Shown here in pieces: positions 36,790 to 46,533 of a stretch of DNA of 64,000 bases. Where the stretch lies: NCBI GenBank assembly GCA_963788935.1, contig CAWBIM010000004.1:1054001-1118000 (forward strand), given 5' to 3'. Numbering within the stretch: the stretch's first letter is position 1; every line of letters begins with the position of its first letter. Origin of the DNA: JAOPZW01 sp963788935. Lineage in GTDB: Bacteria > Actinomycetota > Thermoleophilia > Solirubrobacterales > Solirubrobacteraceae. The position numbers were made by a program, and so were the translations under genes. A model generated the notes under the pieces. The model was not told the origin of the DNA and did no database searches. It worked only from the letters and a program-made list of their open reading frames with translations.

Positions 36790-37604
36790 GGCCCGACATG
36801 AACGGCGACGCGCCGGCTGTCCGCTGCGCGGGCCTCACCTACCGCTTCGGCGAGCACACCGCCGTCGACGCGATCGACCTCGAGGTCCGGCCCGGCGAGA
36901 TGTTCGGGCTGCTCGGCCCCAACGGCGCGGGCAAGACGACCACGATCCGCGTCCTCACCACGCTGCTGCGGGTCCCGACCGGCGTCGCCCACGTGCTCGG
37001 CCACGACGTCGCGCGAGAGCGCATGACGGTCCGGCGGCTGATCGGCTACGTCCCCCAGCAGCTCTCGGCCGAGGGCGCGCTCACCGGGCGCGAGAACGCG
37101 ATGCTGTTCGCCCGCCTCTTCGACGTCCCGCGGGCCGAGCGCGCCGGGCGGGTCGACCGGGCGCTCGAGGCGACCGGGATGCTCGAGCACGCCGACCGCA
37201 TGGTCTCGACGTACTCGGGCGGCATGGTCCGGCGGCTGGAGCTCGCGCAGGCGCTCGTCAACCGCCCGCGGCTGCTGATCCTCGACGAGCCGACGATCGG
37301 CCTCGACCCGATCGCCCGCGGCTCCGTGTGGGACCTCATCGCCGAGCTGCGCGAGCAGAGCGGCATGACCGTCCTGCTCACGACCCACTACATGGACGAG
37401 GCCGACGGCCTGTGCGAGCGGATCGCGCTCATGCACCGCGGGCAGATCCGCGCGATCGGCTCGCCCGCCGAGCTCAAGGCCGCGATCGGTGCCGACGCGA
37501 CGCTCGACGACGTCTTCCGCCACCACGCCGGCGACCTGCCCGACGACCAAGCGAGGCTCCGCGATGTCCGCAGTACCCGCCGCACCGCGATCCGCCTCGG
37601 CTGA
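36786..37604 (+). CDS. ABC transporter ATP-binding protein (DrrA-like)
   Basis: A 272-residue ATPase. Walker A GPNGAGKT (residues 44-51), Q-loop YVPQQLSAEG, signature YSGGMVRRLELAQAL, Walker B LLILDEPTIGLDP, H-loop TTHYMDEA. The C-terminal VRSTRRTAIRLG is the usual end of DrrA-type drug/lipid exporter ATPases. It is translationally coupled to the MarR gene. Substrate is unknown; DrrAB families export antibiotics or lipids. Confidence 0.9.
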   Translation: MRPDMNGDAPAVRCAGLTYRFGEHTAVDAIDLEVRPGEMFGLLGPNGAGKTTTIRVLTTLLRVPTGVAHVLGHDVARERMTVRRLIGYVPQQLSAEGALTGRENAMLFARLFDVPRAERAGRVDRALEATGMLEHADRMVSTYSGGMVRRLELAQALVNRPRLLILDEPTIGLDPIARGSVWDLIAELREQSGMTVLLTTHYMDEADGLCERIALMHRGQIRAIGSPAELKAAIGADATLDDVFRHHAGDLPDDQARLRDVRSTRRTAIRLG

Positions 37605-37616
37605 CGCCCTCTCGCC

Positions 37617-38390
37617 GTGGGCGCTTCGCGCGCGTGCTCGCTCGCGCGCGTCGGCGCGCTCTGTCTCGTCGAGCTCCAGCGCCTGCGCCACGACCGCAGC
37701 GAGCTCTACACCCGCGCGATCCAGCCGGCCCTGTGGCTCGTGATCTTCGGCGGGACCTTCAACCGCCTGCACGCGATCCCGACCGGCGACCTCCCGTACA
37801 TCGACTTCCTCGCGCCCGGCATCCTGGCCCAGTCGGCGCTCTTCATCTCGATCTTCTACGGCATCCAGATCATCTGGGAGCGCGACGCGGGGATCCTCGC
37901 GAAGCTGCTCGTCACGCCGACCCCGCGCGCCGCGCTGATCGCCGGCAAGGCGTTCGCGGCCGGGATCCGCGCGTTCAGCCAGGTCATCGTCGTGCTCATC
38001 CTGTCGGCGATCCTCGGCGTCGCGCTGACGACGAACCCGCTGCGGCTCGCCGCGGCCGCCGCGGCCGTCTGGCTCGCGGCCGCGTTCTTCTCGTGCCTGT
38101 CGATGTCGATCGCCGGGATCGTCCTCAAGCGCGAGCGGCTGCTCGGCATCGGCCAGGCGATCATGATGCCGCTGTTCTTCGCCTCCAACGCGCTGTACCC
38201 GATCGCCCTGATGCCGCCCTGGCTGCAGGCCATCAGCCACGTCAACCCGCTGAGCTACGAGGTCGACGCCCTCCGCGGCCTGCTGCTCGGCACGCACGCC
38301 CACATCCTGGTCGACTTCGGCGTGCTGATCCTCGCCGCGGTGCTCGGGATCGCGCTCGCCTCGAGCCTGCTCGACCGCCTCGCCCGCTAA
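37617..38390 (+). CDS. ABC-2 type permease (DrrB-like)
   Basis: 257 residues from GTG 37617. LVELQRLRHDRSELYTRAIQ starts the ABC-2 domain; six helices follow, with FASNALYPIALMP and NPLSYEVDALR as the typical C-terminal landmarks. The true start is probably ATG 37564 (MSAVPAAPRSASADALSPW): two +1 shifts between 37620 and 37645 would join it to the permease with FARVLA in the middle, and that interval is 3n+2 long. That start would overlap the ATPase gene by 41 bases. It pairs with the DrrA-like ATPase. Confidence 0.82.
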   Translation: MGASRACSLARVGALCLVELQRLRHDRSELYTRAIQPALWLVIFGGTFNRLHAIPTGDLPYIDFLAPGILAQSALFISIFYGIQIIWERDAGILAKLLVTPTPRAALIAGKAFAAGIRAFSQVIVVLILSAILGVALTTNPLRLAAAAAAVWLAAAFFSCLSMSIAGIVLKRERLLGIGQAIMMPLFFASNALYPIALMPPWLQAISHVNPLSYEVDALRGLLLGTHAHILVDFGVLILAAVLGIALASSLLDRLAR

Positions 38391-39199
38391 CGCGCCCGGG
38401 CGAGCGCGTCGACCTCGCCGGCGGACAGGTCGAGGCCGAACGCGTCGCGCAGCGTCGTCCCGAGCTCCGCGACCGGGACCTCGTGCGCCTGCGAGGAGCC
38501 GTCCGGACGCGTGAGCGTCAGGGTGTCGCCGGTGAGCTGGCGCAGCGCGTCGGGCGTCTTGCGCGAGACGACCATCCGCGTCACGAACGGGGACGCCGGC
38601 CACGTCGACGTGTAGTGGTTGGCGAGCACGACGTCGGCCGGGTACACGCGCGTGTCGTCGAAGCGGTAGTGCGTGTGCCACTCCTCGCCGCGCCGCTCGT
38701 GCAGCCACCACGCGCGCGGGCCGTCGGCGACGAGGCGGAAGGTCCAGCCGCCTTGGCGCCGCGGCCCCGCGGCGCCCCACGGCAGCGGCTCGAGCAGGCC
38801 CGAGCCGAAGCCGGTGTCGGCCATCCACGTCTCGCCGGCCGCCCGCACCCGCAGCAGCATGTGCGTGCGGCCGCGCGGGCGCTCGCGGTCCTCGCCGACC
38901 CGCGCGAGCAGGCGCTCGACCCCGAACCCGAGCCGCTCGAGCGCCGCGGCGAGCAGCAGGCCGTGCTCGTAGCAGTAGCCGCCGCGACGGCGCGTGACGA
39001 GCTTCGCCTGGACAGCCTCGAGCGCGACGTCGATGCCGCGGCCGAGGACGATGTCGAGGTTCTCGAACGGGATCGCGGCGAGGTGCGCGCGGTGCACGGC
39101 GGTCAGCGTCTCGGCCCCGGGCGTCAGGTCGCCGGCGAGGCCGATCCGGCCGAGATACGCGTCGAGGTCGAGGGTCTCGACGTCCCAGACGGAGCTCAT
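38387..39199 (-). CDS. nat: arylamine N-acetyltransferase
   Basis: A 270-residue NAT from ATG 39199. The catalytic triad is visible: Cys76 in RRGGYCYEHG, His113 in THMLLRV, Asp128 in ADTGFGSG. IPFENLDIVLGR is the conserved N-terminal helix. It transfers acetyl from CoA to arylamines, hydrazines or polyketide amines. ATG 39217 (MCELAG) is a possible upstream start. It converges on the permease with a 4-base overlap. Confidence 0.92.
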   Translation of the reverse strand: MSSVWDVETLDLDAYLGRIGLAGDLTPGAETLTAVHRAHLAAIPFENLDIVLGRGIDVALEAVQAKLVTRRRGGYCYEHGLLLAAALERLGFGVERLLARVGEDRERPRGRTHMLLRVRAAGETWMADTGFGSGLLEPLPWGAAGPRRQGGWTFRLVADGPRAWWLHERRGEEWHTHYRFDDTRVYPADVVLANHYTSTWPASPFVTRMVVSRKTPDALRQLTGDTLTLTRPDGSSQAHEVPVAELGTTLRDAFGLDLSAGEVDALARAR

Positions 39200-39283
39200 G
39201 CCGGCAAGCTCGCACATGACAACGCCGAGCGGCGGCGACCCCTGGGGGCCGCCGCCGCGGGCGGTGTGGCCAGGCTCTGGGAC

Positions 39284-39728
39284 TCAGCCGGCGGAGGCGA
39301 TGCCGCGGCCGAGCGTGACGCCGTGGCGGCGCCGGCCGAGCACGAACGCGGCGGCGAGGCCCGCGGCGACGAGCGCGAGGGCGCCGCCGGCGCCGATGCC
39401 CGCGTCGGCCCAGTCCATGCCGTCGCCCGCGGCGACGACGTGCGGGATCCCCACGACCATCACGGTCGGCGCCGTGATCGTGCCGCGGCCGGCGGCGACG
39501 TCACGGACGTCGGGCGAGCGGAGGTCGGCGGCCGGCTCCGGGGCCGTCGCGCGAACGGCGACGTCGCGGGCGTCGGGGCTGCGGAGGTCCGCCGGCGGGG
39601 CGGCGGCGGCCGCCGCCTCGCGGGAGTCGGGGCTGCGGAGGTCCTGCGCCGCGATGGCGCCCGCGGGCGAGACCGCGGCGAAGCGTGACGGCGACGGCGA
39701 CGGTGCGGAGCACTCGGTGAGAACGCAT
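39284..39728 (-). CDS. LRSPD-repeat single-pass membrane protein, unknown function (one frame break)
   Basis: About 147 residues after bridging one +1 shift at about 39680-39685; the length 3n+1 agrees. ATG 39728 has AGGAG 8 bases upstream. A signal-like N-terminus (VLRTVAVAVT, then FAAVSPAGAIAAQ) is followed by three copies of DLRSPDxRD/E at residues 29-37, 47-55 and 68-76, separated by Ala/Pro-rich spacers. Then come GDGMDWADAGIGAGGA, a transmembrane helix (about 110-130) and a basic tail GRRRHG. I believe similar proteins are common in Thermoleophilia and have no assigned role. It is divergent from the SARP regulator, 100 bases apart. Confidence 0.7.
39500..39643 (-). repeat. three DLRSPDxRD/E coding repeats
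   Basis: Three 9-residue units spaced 9 and 12 residues apart, in the exported part of the membrane protein. The six residues DLRSPD are identical in all three, and the Arg at position 8 is invariant. Confidence 0.8.
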
Positions 39729-39828
39729 GTCCACTTCTCCTGGCCGGGACCGCCCCTCGCGGTCCGATGCGGCGGACCCTCGCGGGCCCCGGTAGACGTT
39801 CGGGGTGCGGTGCGGTAAACGAGCCGCG

Positions 39829-42800
39829 ATGGAGTTCCGGCTGCTCGGACCGGTGCAGGCCCACGCGGACGGCCGCGCGCTGGCGCTCGGCGGCCCGCGC
39901 CAGCGTGCCCTGCTCGCGGTCCTGCTGCTGAACGCCAACGAGATCGTCACGGCCGACCGGCTGATCGACGAGGTCTGGGGCGAGACGGCGCCGGCGACGG
40001 TCACGAAGAGCGTCCAGGTCTACGTGTCGCGGCTGCGGCGTGCGATGGGCGACGGGCGGCTCGTCACGCGCGAGCCGGGCTACCTGCTGCGCGTCGAGCG
40101 CGCGGAGCTCGACCTGACCCGGTTCGAGGACCTCGTGCGCGAGGCCGGGGCGGCGCCGGCCGAGCGCGCCGCCGCGCTCCTGCGCGACGCCCTCGCGCTG
40201 TGGCGCGGCCCGCCGCTGGCCGACGTCGCCGACGCGCCGTTCGCCCGCGCCGCCGTCGCCCGGCTCGACGAGCAGCGCGTCGCCGCCCTGGAGGCCCGGA
40301 TCGACGCCGACCTCGAGTGCGGCAGCACCGCCGGGCTGACCGGCGAGCTCGAGGCCCTCGTCGCCGAGCACCCGCTGCGCGAGGGGCTCCGCGGCCGGCA
40401 GATGCTCGCGCTGTACCGCGCCGGCCGCCAGGCGGAGGCGCTCGCGGCGTACGCGACGGCCCGGGCGACGCTCGTCGACGAGCTCGGCATCGAGCCCGGG
40501 CCGCGGCTGCGCGCCCTCCATCAGGCGATCCTCGCCCAGGACGCGGGCCTCGACCCGCCGCGGCCGCCGCCCGCCCGCGCGGCCCCGGCGGACGCGCCCG
40601 AGGCCGCCGCGACCGCCGCCCCGGCCGCGCCGGACCGCGGGTTCGTCGGCCGCGAGCGCGAGCTCGCCCTCCTCGGCGATGCGCTCGACGCCGCCCTCGC
40701 CGGCCACGGCCGCATCGCCCTCGTCGGGGGCGAGCCGGGGATCGGCAAGAGCCGGCTCGTCGAGGAGACCGCGGCCCGCGCGCGCGACCGCGGCGCGCGC
40801 GTGCTCGTCGGGCGCTGCTGGGAGGCGGGCGGCGCCCCGGCCTACTGGCCGTGGATCCAGGCCCTGCGGGGCGGCCTCGCCGACGCGCCGCCCCTGGCGG
40901 CCGCGACGCTCGGCCCGGGCGCCGGGGAGCTCGCCCAGATCCTGCCCGAGCTCGGCGGGCTCGTCGCCGACCTCCCGGCGCCCGCGGCACCCGACGCCGA
41001 GGGGGCCCGCTTCCGGCTGTTCGAGGCGGCCGGCGCCCTGCTCGGGCACATCGCGACGGGCGGCCCGGTCGTGGTCGTGCTCGACGACCTCCACGCCGCC
41101 GACGCCCCGTCGCTGCTCCTGCTGCGCTTCGTGGCGCGGGCGATCGGCGCCGCTCCGGTGCTGGTCCTCGGCGCCTACCGCGACGTCGACCCGACGCTCC
41201 GCGAGCCGCTCGGCTCGACGCTGGCCCAGCTCGTCCGGGAGCCCGGCAGCGTGCGGCTGGAGCTCACGGGCTGGGCCGGCGCCGACGTCGCCGCCTTCAT
41301 CGCCGAGACGACCGGCACCGTGCCCGAGGACCGCGTCGCGGCCGCGATCCACGCCGAGACCGAGGGCAACCCGCTGTTCGTCGGCGAGGTCGTACGGCTG
41401 CTGGTCGACGAGGACCGGCTGACCGACCCCGACGCGCACCTGCGCATCCCGCCGGGCGTGCGCGCGGTCATCGGCGAGCGCCTCGGGCGGCTGTCGCCGC
41501 CGTGCCGCGACCTGCTGGTGCTCGCGTCCGTGCTCGGGCGCGAGTTCGGCGTCGACGCGCTCGTGCAGCTGGCCGGCGACCCGCGCGACGCGCGTCCTCG
41601 ACGTGCTCGACGAGGCGCTCGGCGAGCGCGTGGTCGCCGACGTGCCGGGATCCGCGAGCCGCCTGCGCTTCGCGCACGCGCTCATCCGCGACACGCTCTA
41701 CGACGGGCTCACGACCACCCGGCGCGCGCGGCTGCACGAGCGCGCGGGCGAGGCGCTCGAGGCGGTCTACGCCGCCGATCCCGAGCCGCACCTGGCCGAG
41801 CTCGCGCAGCACTTCGCCGCCGCCGCCCCGGCGGGCGGCGCGGAGCGCGCGCTCGCCTACGCGCGGCGGGCGGCCGCGCGCGCGACGGCCCAGCTCGCGC
41901 ACGAGGAGGCGGTCCGCCACGGCGAGATCGCGCTCGAGCTCGCGACCGACCCCGCGGTGCGCTGCGACGTGCTGCTCGAGCTCGGCAACGCCCGCGCCCG
42001 CGCCGGGGCCACGGCCGAGGCGAAGGAGGCGTTCCTCGCCGCCGCCGACCTCGCCGCCCGCCGGGACCTGCCCGAGCAGCTCGGCCGCGCCGCGCTCGGC
42101 TACGGCGGGCGGTTGAGCTGGGAGGTCTCGCGCGACGACGAGCGGCTCGTCCCGCTGCTCGAGCGCGCGATCGCCGCGGCCGGCACCGAGGACAGCATCC
42201 TGCGCGTGCGGCTGCTCGCCCGGCTCGCGGGCGGCCCGCTGCGCGACGCGCGGTTTCCCGCCGAGCGCCGCGCCGCCCTGAGCCACGAGGCGCTCGAGAT
42301 CGCGCGCCGGATCGGCGACCCGTCGACGCTCGCCTATGCCGTCCAGGGCTACATCCTCGGCCACCACTCCCCCGCCCACACGCCGCGCCAGCTCGAGCTC
42401 GCGGGCGAGCTCATCGAGATCGCGACCGCCGCCGGCGAGACCGAGCGCGTCCTCGAAGGGCTCGAGGAGCGCGCCGACTCGCGCATCGAGCTCGGCGACC
42501 TGCCGGGCGCGCGGGCGGACCTCGCGCAGATGGCGCGGATCGCGCGCGAGCTGCGCCAGCCCGCGCAGGCGTGGCTCGTCGCCGTGTACGACGCCCTCGT
42601 CGCGCTGCTCGAGGGCCGCTTCGACGAGGCCGGGGAGCTCGTCGCGCACGCCCGCGCGCTCGGCGAGCGCGCCCAGAGCTGGAACGCCGAGGTGACCTAC
42701 CGGCTCCAGCTGTACGTGCTCCGGCGCGCGCAGGGCCGGCTCGACGAGGTCGCGGAGCTCGTGCGGCGGTCCGCCGCCGAGTACCCCACGTACCCGATCT

Positions 42801-43330
42801 GGCGCTGCGTCCTGGCCCACGTCGAGCTGGCGACCGGAGATCCGGAGGCGGCGCGCGCGACGCTCGACGACCTCGCCCGCGACGCGTTCGCCGCCCTCCC
42901 GTTCGACGAGGAGTGGCTCGTCGGGGCGGGGCTGCTGGCCGAGACCGCGAGCGCGCTCGGCGCGACCGGTCACGCCGCGACGCTCCACCGCCTGCTCGCC
43001 CCCTACGGCGACCGGATCGCCGTCAGCTACCCGGAGATCTCGACCGGCGCCGTGGCCCGCAACCTCGGTCTGCTCGCGACCGCGCTCGGGCGCTGGGACG
43101 AGGCCGAGAGCCGGTTCGCGGCGGCGATCGCGCTCAACGAGCGGGCCGGGGCGCGGCCGTGGGCCGCCCACAGCGAGGAGGACCGCGCGCGGATGCTGCT
43201 CGCCCGCGGCGCGCCCGGCGACGCCGACGCGGCGCGTGCGGCGCTCGCGCGGGCGAGCGCCGCCTACGAGGCGCTCGGGATGGCGCGGGACGCCGCGCGC
43301 GCCCGCGAGGCGGCCGGCCCGCCCGGTTAG
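39829..43330 (+). CDS. SARP/AfsR-family regulator with AAA ATPase and TPR domains (one frame break)
   Basis: About 1166 residues. N-terminal OmpR-like DNA-binding domain (GPRQRALLAVLLLNANEIV, KSVQVYVSRLRRAMGDG), bacterial transcriptional activation domain to about 240, an Ala/Pro linker, then an ATPase with Walker A VGGEPGIGKSRLVEE, Walker B VVVVLDDLHAAD and arginine-rich sensor segments. A +1 break at about 41592 leads into RVLDVLDEALGERVV and a long TPR-like helical half (ALAYARRAAARATAQLAHE). Such proteins switch on antibiotic or metabolic clusters. ATG 39829 has TAAACG 7 bases upstream. The decarboxylase starts 9 bases after it. Confidence 0.82.
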
Positions 43331-43333
43331 GCT
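43328..43333 (+). promoter_or_regulatory. candidate leaderless -10 element TAGGCT
   Basis: TAGGCT includes the TAG stop of the SARP regulator and ends 6 bases before ATG 43340. Confidence 0.35.
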
Positions 43334-43339
43334 CGCCGG

Positions 43340-44755
43340 ATGAGCGAGCCCGCCGACGTCCGCGCCCTCCTGCACCGCGTCGCCGACGAGGCCGGCGACT
43401 GGTTCGACGCCCTCCCCGAGCGCCCGGTCGGGCCCGAGCGCGCCCAGCCGGACCTCACGATCGCCGCGACGCTGCCCGAGCACCCGACCGCCGCGGGCGA
43501 CGTGATCGCCGACCTCGTCGCGGAGGCCTCGCCCGGCCTGCCCGCGATGGGCTCGCCGCGCTACTTCGGCTTCGTCGTCGGCGGCGCCCAGCCCGCCGGC
43601 GTCGCCGCCGACTGGCTCGTCAGCGCATGGGACCAGAACACCGGCCTCGTCGCCCTCACCCCCGGCCTGACCGCCGTGGAGGCGATCGCCGGCCGGTGGA
43701 TCCTCGACGTCCTGCGCCTGCCCGCCGACGCCTCGTTCGCCTTCGTCACCGGCTGCCAGATGGCCCACGTCACGGCGCTGGCCGCGGCCCGCCACCGCGT
43801 CCTCGCCGACGCCGGGCACGACGTCGAGCGCGACGGCCTCGCGGGCGCGCCGCCGATCCGCGTGCTCGCGGGCGGCGAGCGCCACGTCACCGTCGACCGC
43901 GCCCTGCGCTTCCTCGGGATCGGCAGCGCGGCGCTCGTTCCCCTCGCCGTCGACGAGCGCGGCGCCATGCGCGCCGACGCGCTCCGCGCGGCCCTCGAGG
44001 ACGGCGACGGGCGCCCGACGATCGTCGCCGCCCAGGTCGGCAACGTGAACACCGGCGCGATCGACCCGATGGCGGAGATCTGCGACGCCGCCCGCGCGGC
44101 CGGCGCGTGGGTCCACGTCGACGGGGCGTTCGGCCTCTGGGCGGCCGCGAGCCCGGCGCACCGCCACCTCGTCGCGGGCGTCGAGCGGGCCGACTCGTGG
44201 ACGACCGATGCGCACAAGTGGCTGAACGTCCCCTACGACAGCGGGATCGCGGTCGTCCGCGACGCCTCGGCCCACCGCGCGGCGATGTCGGTCACCGCCG
44301 CCTACCTCGTCCAGCCCCAGGACGGCGCCCGCGAGCCGCTCGACTGGACGCCCGAGTTCTCGCGCCGCGCCCGCGGCGTGCCGGTCTACGCGACCCTCCG
44401 CGCGCTCGGCCGGTCCGGCGTCGCGGAGCTCGTCGACCGCCTGTGCGCCTGCGCCACGCGGTTCGCCGAGCGCCTCCCGGAGGTCGAGGGCTTCGCCGTC
44501 CTCGCCCACGAGCTCAACCAGGTCCTCGTGCGCGTCGACGACGACGATGCCGTCACGGCCGCGACGCTCGCCGGCGTGCAGGCCGACGGGACGTGCTGGC
44601 CGACCGGCACGACGTGGCGCGGGGGCACGTGCATCCGCCTGTCGGTGTCGAACTGGCAGACGACGCCGGACGACGTCGACCGCTCGATCGAGGCGCTCGC
44701 CCGGGCCGCCCGCGCCGCCCGGTCGCGCGCCGCCGCGCCGGGACTCGGGGTCTGA
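43340..44755 (+). CDS. PLP-dependent decarboxylase/aminotransferase (group II decarboxylase family)
   Basis: A 471-residue fold-type I PLP enzyme. SPRYFGFVVGGAQPAGVAAD is the N-terminal substrate region, TGCQMAHVTALAAAR the cofactor phosphate loop, HVDGAFG the pyridine-N Asp and TTDAHKWLN the Schiff-base lysine (about K293). The closest families are aromatic-L-amino-acid/glutamate decarboxylases and related deacetylases. Substrate is not clear. It directly follows the SARP regulator and precedes a ligase on the same strand, suggesting a small regulated pathway. Confidence 0.85.
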   Translation: MSEPADVRALLHRVADEAGDWFDALPERPVGPERAQPDLTIAATLPEHPTAAGDVIADLVAEASPGLPAMGSPRYFGFVVGGAQPAGVAADWLVSAWDQNTGLVALTPGLTAVEAIAGRWILDVLRLPADASFAFVTGCQMAHVTALAAARHRVLADAGHDVERDGLAGAPPIRVLAGGERHVTVDRALRFLGIGSAALVPLAVDERGAMRADALRAALEDGDGRPTIVAAQVGNVNTGAIDPMAEICDAARAAGAWVHVDGAFGLWAAASPAHRHLVAGVERADSWTTDAHKWLNVPYDSGIAVVRDASAHRAAMSVTAAYLVQPQDGAREPLDWTPEFSRRARGVPVYATLRALGRSGVAELVDRLCACATRFAERLPEVEGFAVLAHELNQVLVRVDDDDAVTAATLAGVQADGTCWPTGTTWRGGTCIRLSVSNWQTTPDDVDRSIEALARAARAARSRAAAPGLGV

Positions 44756-44788
44756 TCGCCGCTCAGCCGCGCTGCGCAAAACGCCCAA

Positions 44789-44794
44789 TACCCT
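44789..44794 (+). promoter_or_regulatory. candidate leaderless -10 element TACCCT
   Basis: TACCCT 8 bases before ATG 44803; the surrounding AAAACGCCCAATA is unusually AT-rich for the region. Confidence 0.5.
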
Positions 44795-44802
44795 TGGACG
44801 CC

Positions 44803-46533
44803 ATGTCACGCTTCGATGTCGACGGCGCGCGCACTGCGCTCGAGGCGCGCCATCCCGAGTGGGTCCCGCGGACGCTCCACGCCACGCTCGAACACGTCGC
44901 CGCGGCCGTCTCCGACCGGCCGTTCGTCTTCGGCGTCGACGGCGACCACACCTACGCCGGGCTCGACGCGTGGTCGCGGCGGATCGCCCGCGGGCTCGTG
45001 GCGTGCGGCGTGGCGCCCGGCGACCGCGTCGCGCTCATGCTCCCGAACAGCGCCGCGTTCGTCGCGGCCGTGTTCGCGATCAGCCGCGCCGGCGCGATCG
45101 CCGTGCCGCTGCACCCGCGCCTGCACGAGCGCGAGCTCGCCTTTGCCCTGCGCGACAGCGGGGCGAGCGTCCTGCTGACCGTCGAGCGCTTCCGCGACGC
45201 CCCGACGGGCGAGACCCTCGACGCCCTCGCGCCGGGCTGGCACCGCGGCGGCGGCGGCCCGTCGATCCCGGGCCTGCGCAGCGTCGTCCTCTGCGCCGGC
45301 GTCGCACCGGTCACCCGGCCCGGGGCGATCACGCTGGCCGCCTTCGAGCGCGACGCGGACGACACCCTCGACGCCGAGCTCGACGCCCGCGCCGCGGCGG
45401 TCGCCCAAGACGACCCGGCCACGATCTTCTACACCTCCGGCACGACCGGGCGGGCGAAGGGCGTCGTCCTCACCCACGACATGGAGCTGCGCAGCGCGTA
45501 CGGCTCGGCCTACACCCGCGCCTTCGAGGACGGCCGCCGGATCCTGTTCGCCCTCCCCCTCCACCACGTCTTCGCCTACGTCGAGGGCCTGCTGGCAGCG
45601 CTGTTCGTCGGCGGCGCGGTCGTCTGCCAGGCGGTCTTCGACCCGGAGGAGACGCTCGCCGACATCGAGCGCCACCGGGTCGCCGAGGCGCTCTTCGTGC
45701 CGACGATGACGCTCGCCGTCGTCGAGGCCGCGGCGCGCACCGAGCGCGATCTCTCGAGCCTCCACGCGGTGATGTCGGCCGCCGCGGTCTGCCCCGCGCG
45801 CCTGTGGCGCCAGGTCGTCGAGCGCCTCGGCGTGACCGAGCTCGTCACCGGCTACGGGATGACCGAGACCTCGGCGGCGACGACGTTCACGCTCCCGGGC
45901 GACCTGATCGAGCTGATGGTCGAGACGGTCGGGCGCCCCAAGCCGGGCGGCGTCGCCGGCGACCCCGCGCTCGGCGGGCGGCTCGCGCACTACGTGACCG
46001 TCGACCCCGACACGGGCGAGGAGCTGGCCGCCGGCGCGGCGGGCGAGCTCGCGGTCGCCGGACCGATCGTGATGTCCGGCTACCGGGACGCGCCCGAGGA
46101 CAACGCGCGCGCCTTCGACGCCACGGGCCGCCTGCGCTCCGGCGACCTCGGCCGCGTCCGCCCCGACGGCTACCTCGAGCTCACCGGGCGCACGAAGGAC
46201 CTCTACCGCTGCGGCGCGGAGTCGGTCATGCCGGCCGAGGTCGAGGCCGTGCTCACCGAGCGCGACGACGTCGAGCAGGCCCACGTCGTCGCCGTCCCGG
46301 ACGAGCGCATGGGCGAGGTCGGATGCGCGTTCGTCGTCCCGGCCGCGGGGGCCGCGCCCTCCGCCGAGGAGCTCATCGCCTGGTGCCGCGAGCAGCTCAG
46401 CCGCTACAAGGTCCCGGCCCACGTCGTGTTCTGCACCGCCGCGGAGCTGCCGCTGACCGCGTCGGGAAAGGTGCAGAAGTTCGTGCTCGCGGAGCGCGCC
46501 GCCGACGCGACGCGCGCGGCGTCCTACTCGTAG
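44803..46533 (+). CDS. AMP-dependent synthetase/ligase (acyl-CoA ligase-like)
   Basis: A 576-residue adenylate-forming enzyme. Nucleotide motif FYTSGTTGRAKGVVLTH at about 209-225, GYGMTETSAATTF, RSGDLGRVRPDGYLELTGR hinge, and the C-terminal TASGKVQKFVL lysine motif. The segment FALPLHHVFAYVEGLLAAL resembles long-chain acyl-CoA and aryl-CoA ligases. It has its own promoter element. It ends with a 10-base overlap with the convergent ABC permease gene. Confidence 0.86.
   Translation: MSRFDVDGARTALEARHPEWVPRTLHATLEHVAAAVSDRPFVFGVDGDHTYAGLDAWSRRIARGLVACGVAPGDRVALMLPNSAAFVAAVFAISRAGAIAVPLHPRLHERELAFALRDSGASVLLTVERFRDAPTGETLDALAPGWHRGGGGPSIPGLRSVVLCAGVAPVTRPGAITLAAFERDADDTLDAELDARAAAVAQDDPATIFYTSGTTGRAKGVVLTHDMELRSAYGSAYTRAFEDGRRILFALPLHHVFAYVEGLLAALFVGGAVVCQAVFDPEETLADIERHRVAEALFVPTMTLAVVEAAARTERDLSSLHAVMSAAAVCPARLWRQVVERLGVTELVTGYGMTETSAATTFTLPGDLIELMVETVGRPKPGGVAGDPALGGRLAHYVTVDPDTGEELAAGAAGELAVAGPIVMSGYRDAPEDNARAFDATGRLRSGDLGRVRPDGYLELTGRTKDLYRCGAESVMPAEVEAVLTERDDVEQAHVVAVPDERMGEVGCAFVVPAAGAAPSAEELIAWCREQLSRYKVPAHVVFCTAAELPLTASGKVQKFVLAERAADATRAASYS

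Noticed and set aside
39805..46533. An uninterrupted reading frame of 2242 codons that looks like a giant fusion of regulator, decarboxylase-region nonsense and ligase
   Set aside because: The frame leaves the regulator at the +1 break (41592), runs through arginine/proline-rich antisense-like nonsense, and happens to re-enter the ligase frame at 44803. The decarboxylase between is in another frame with all its motifs.
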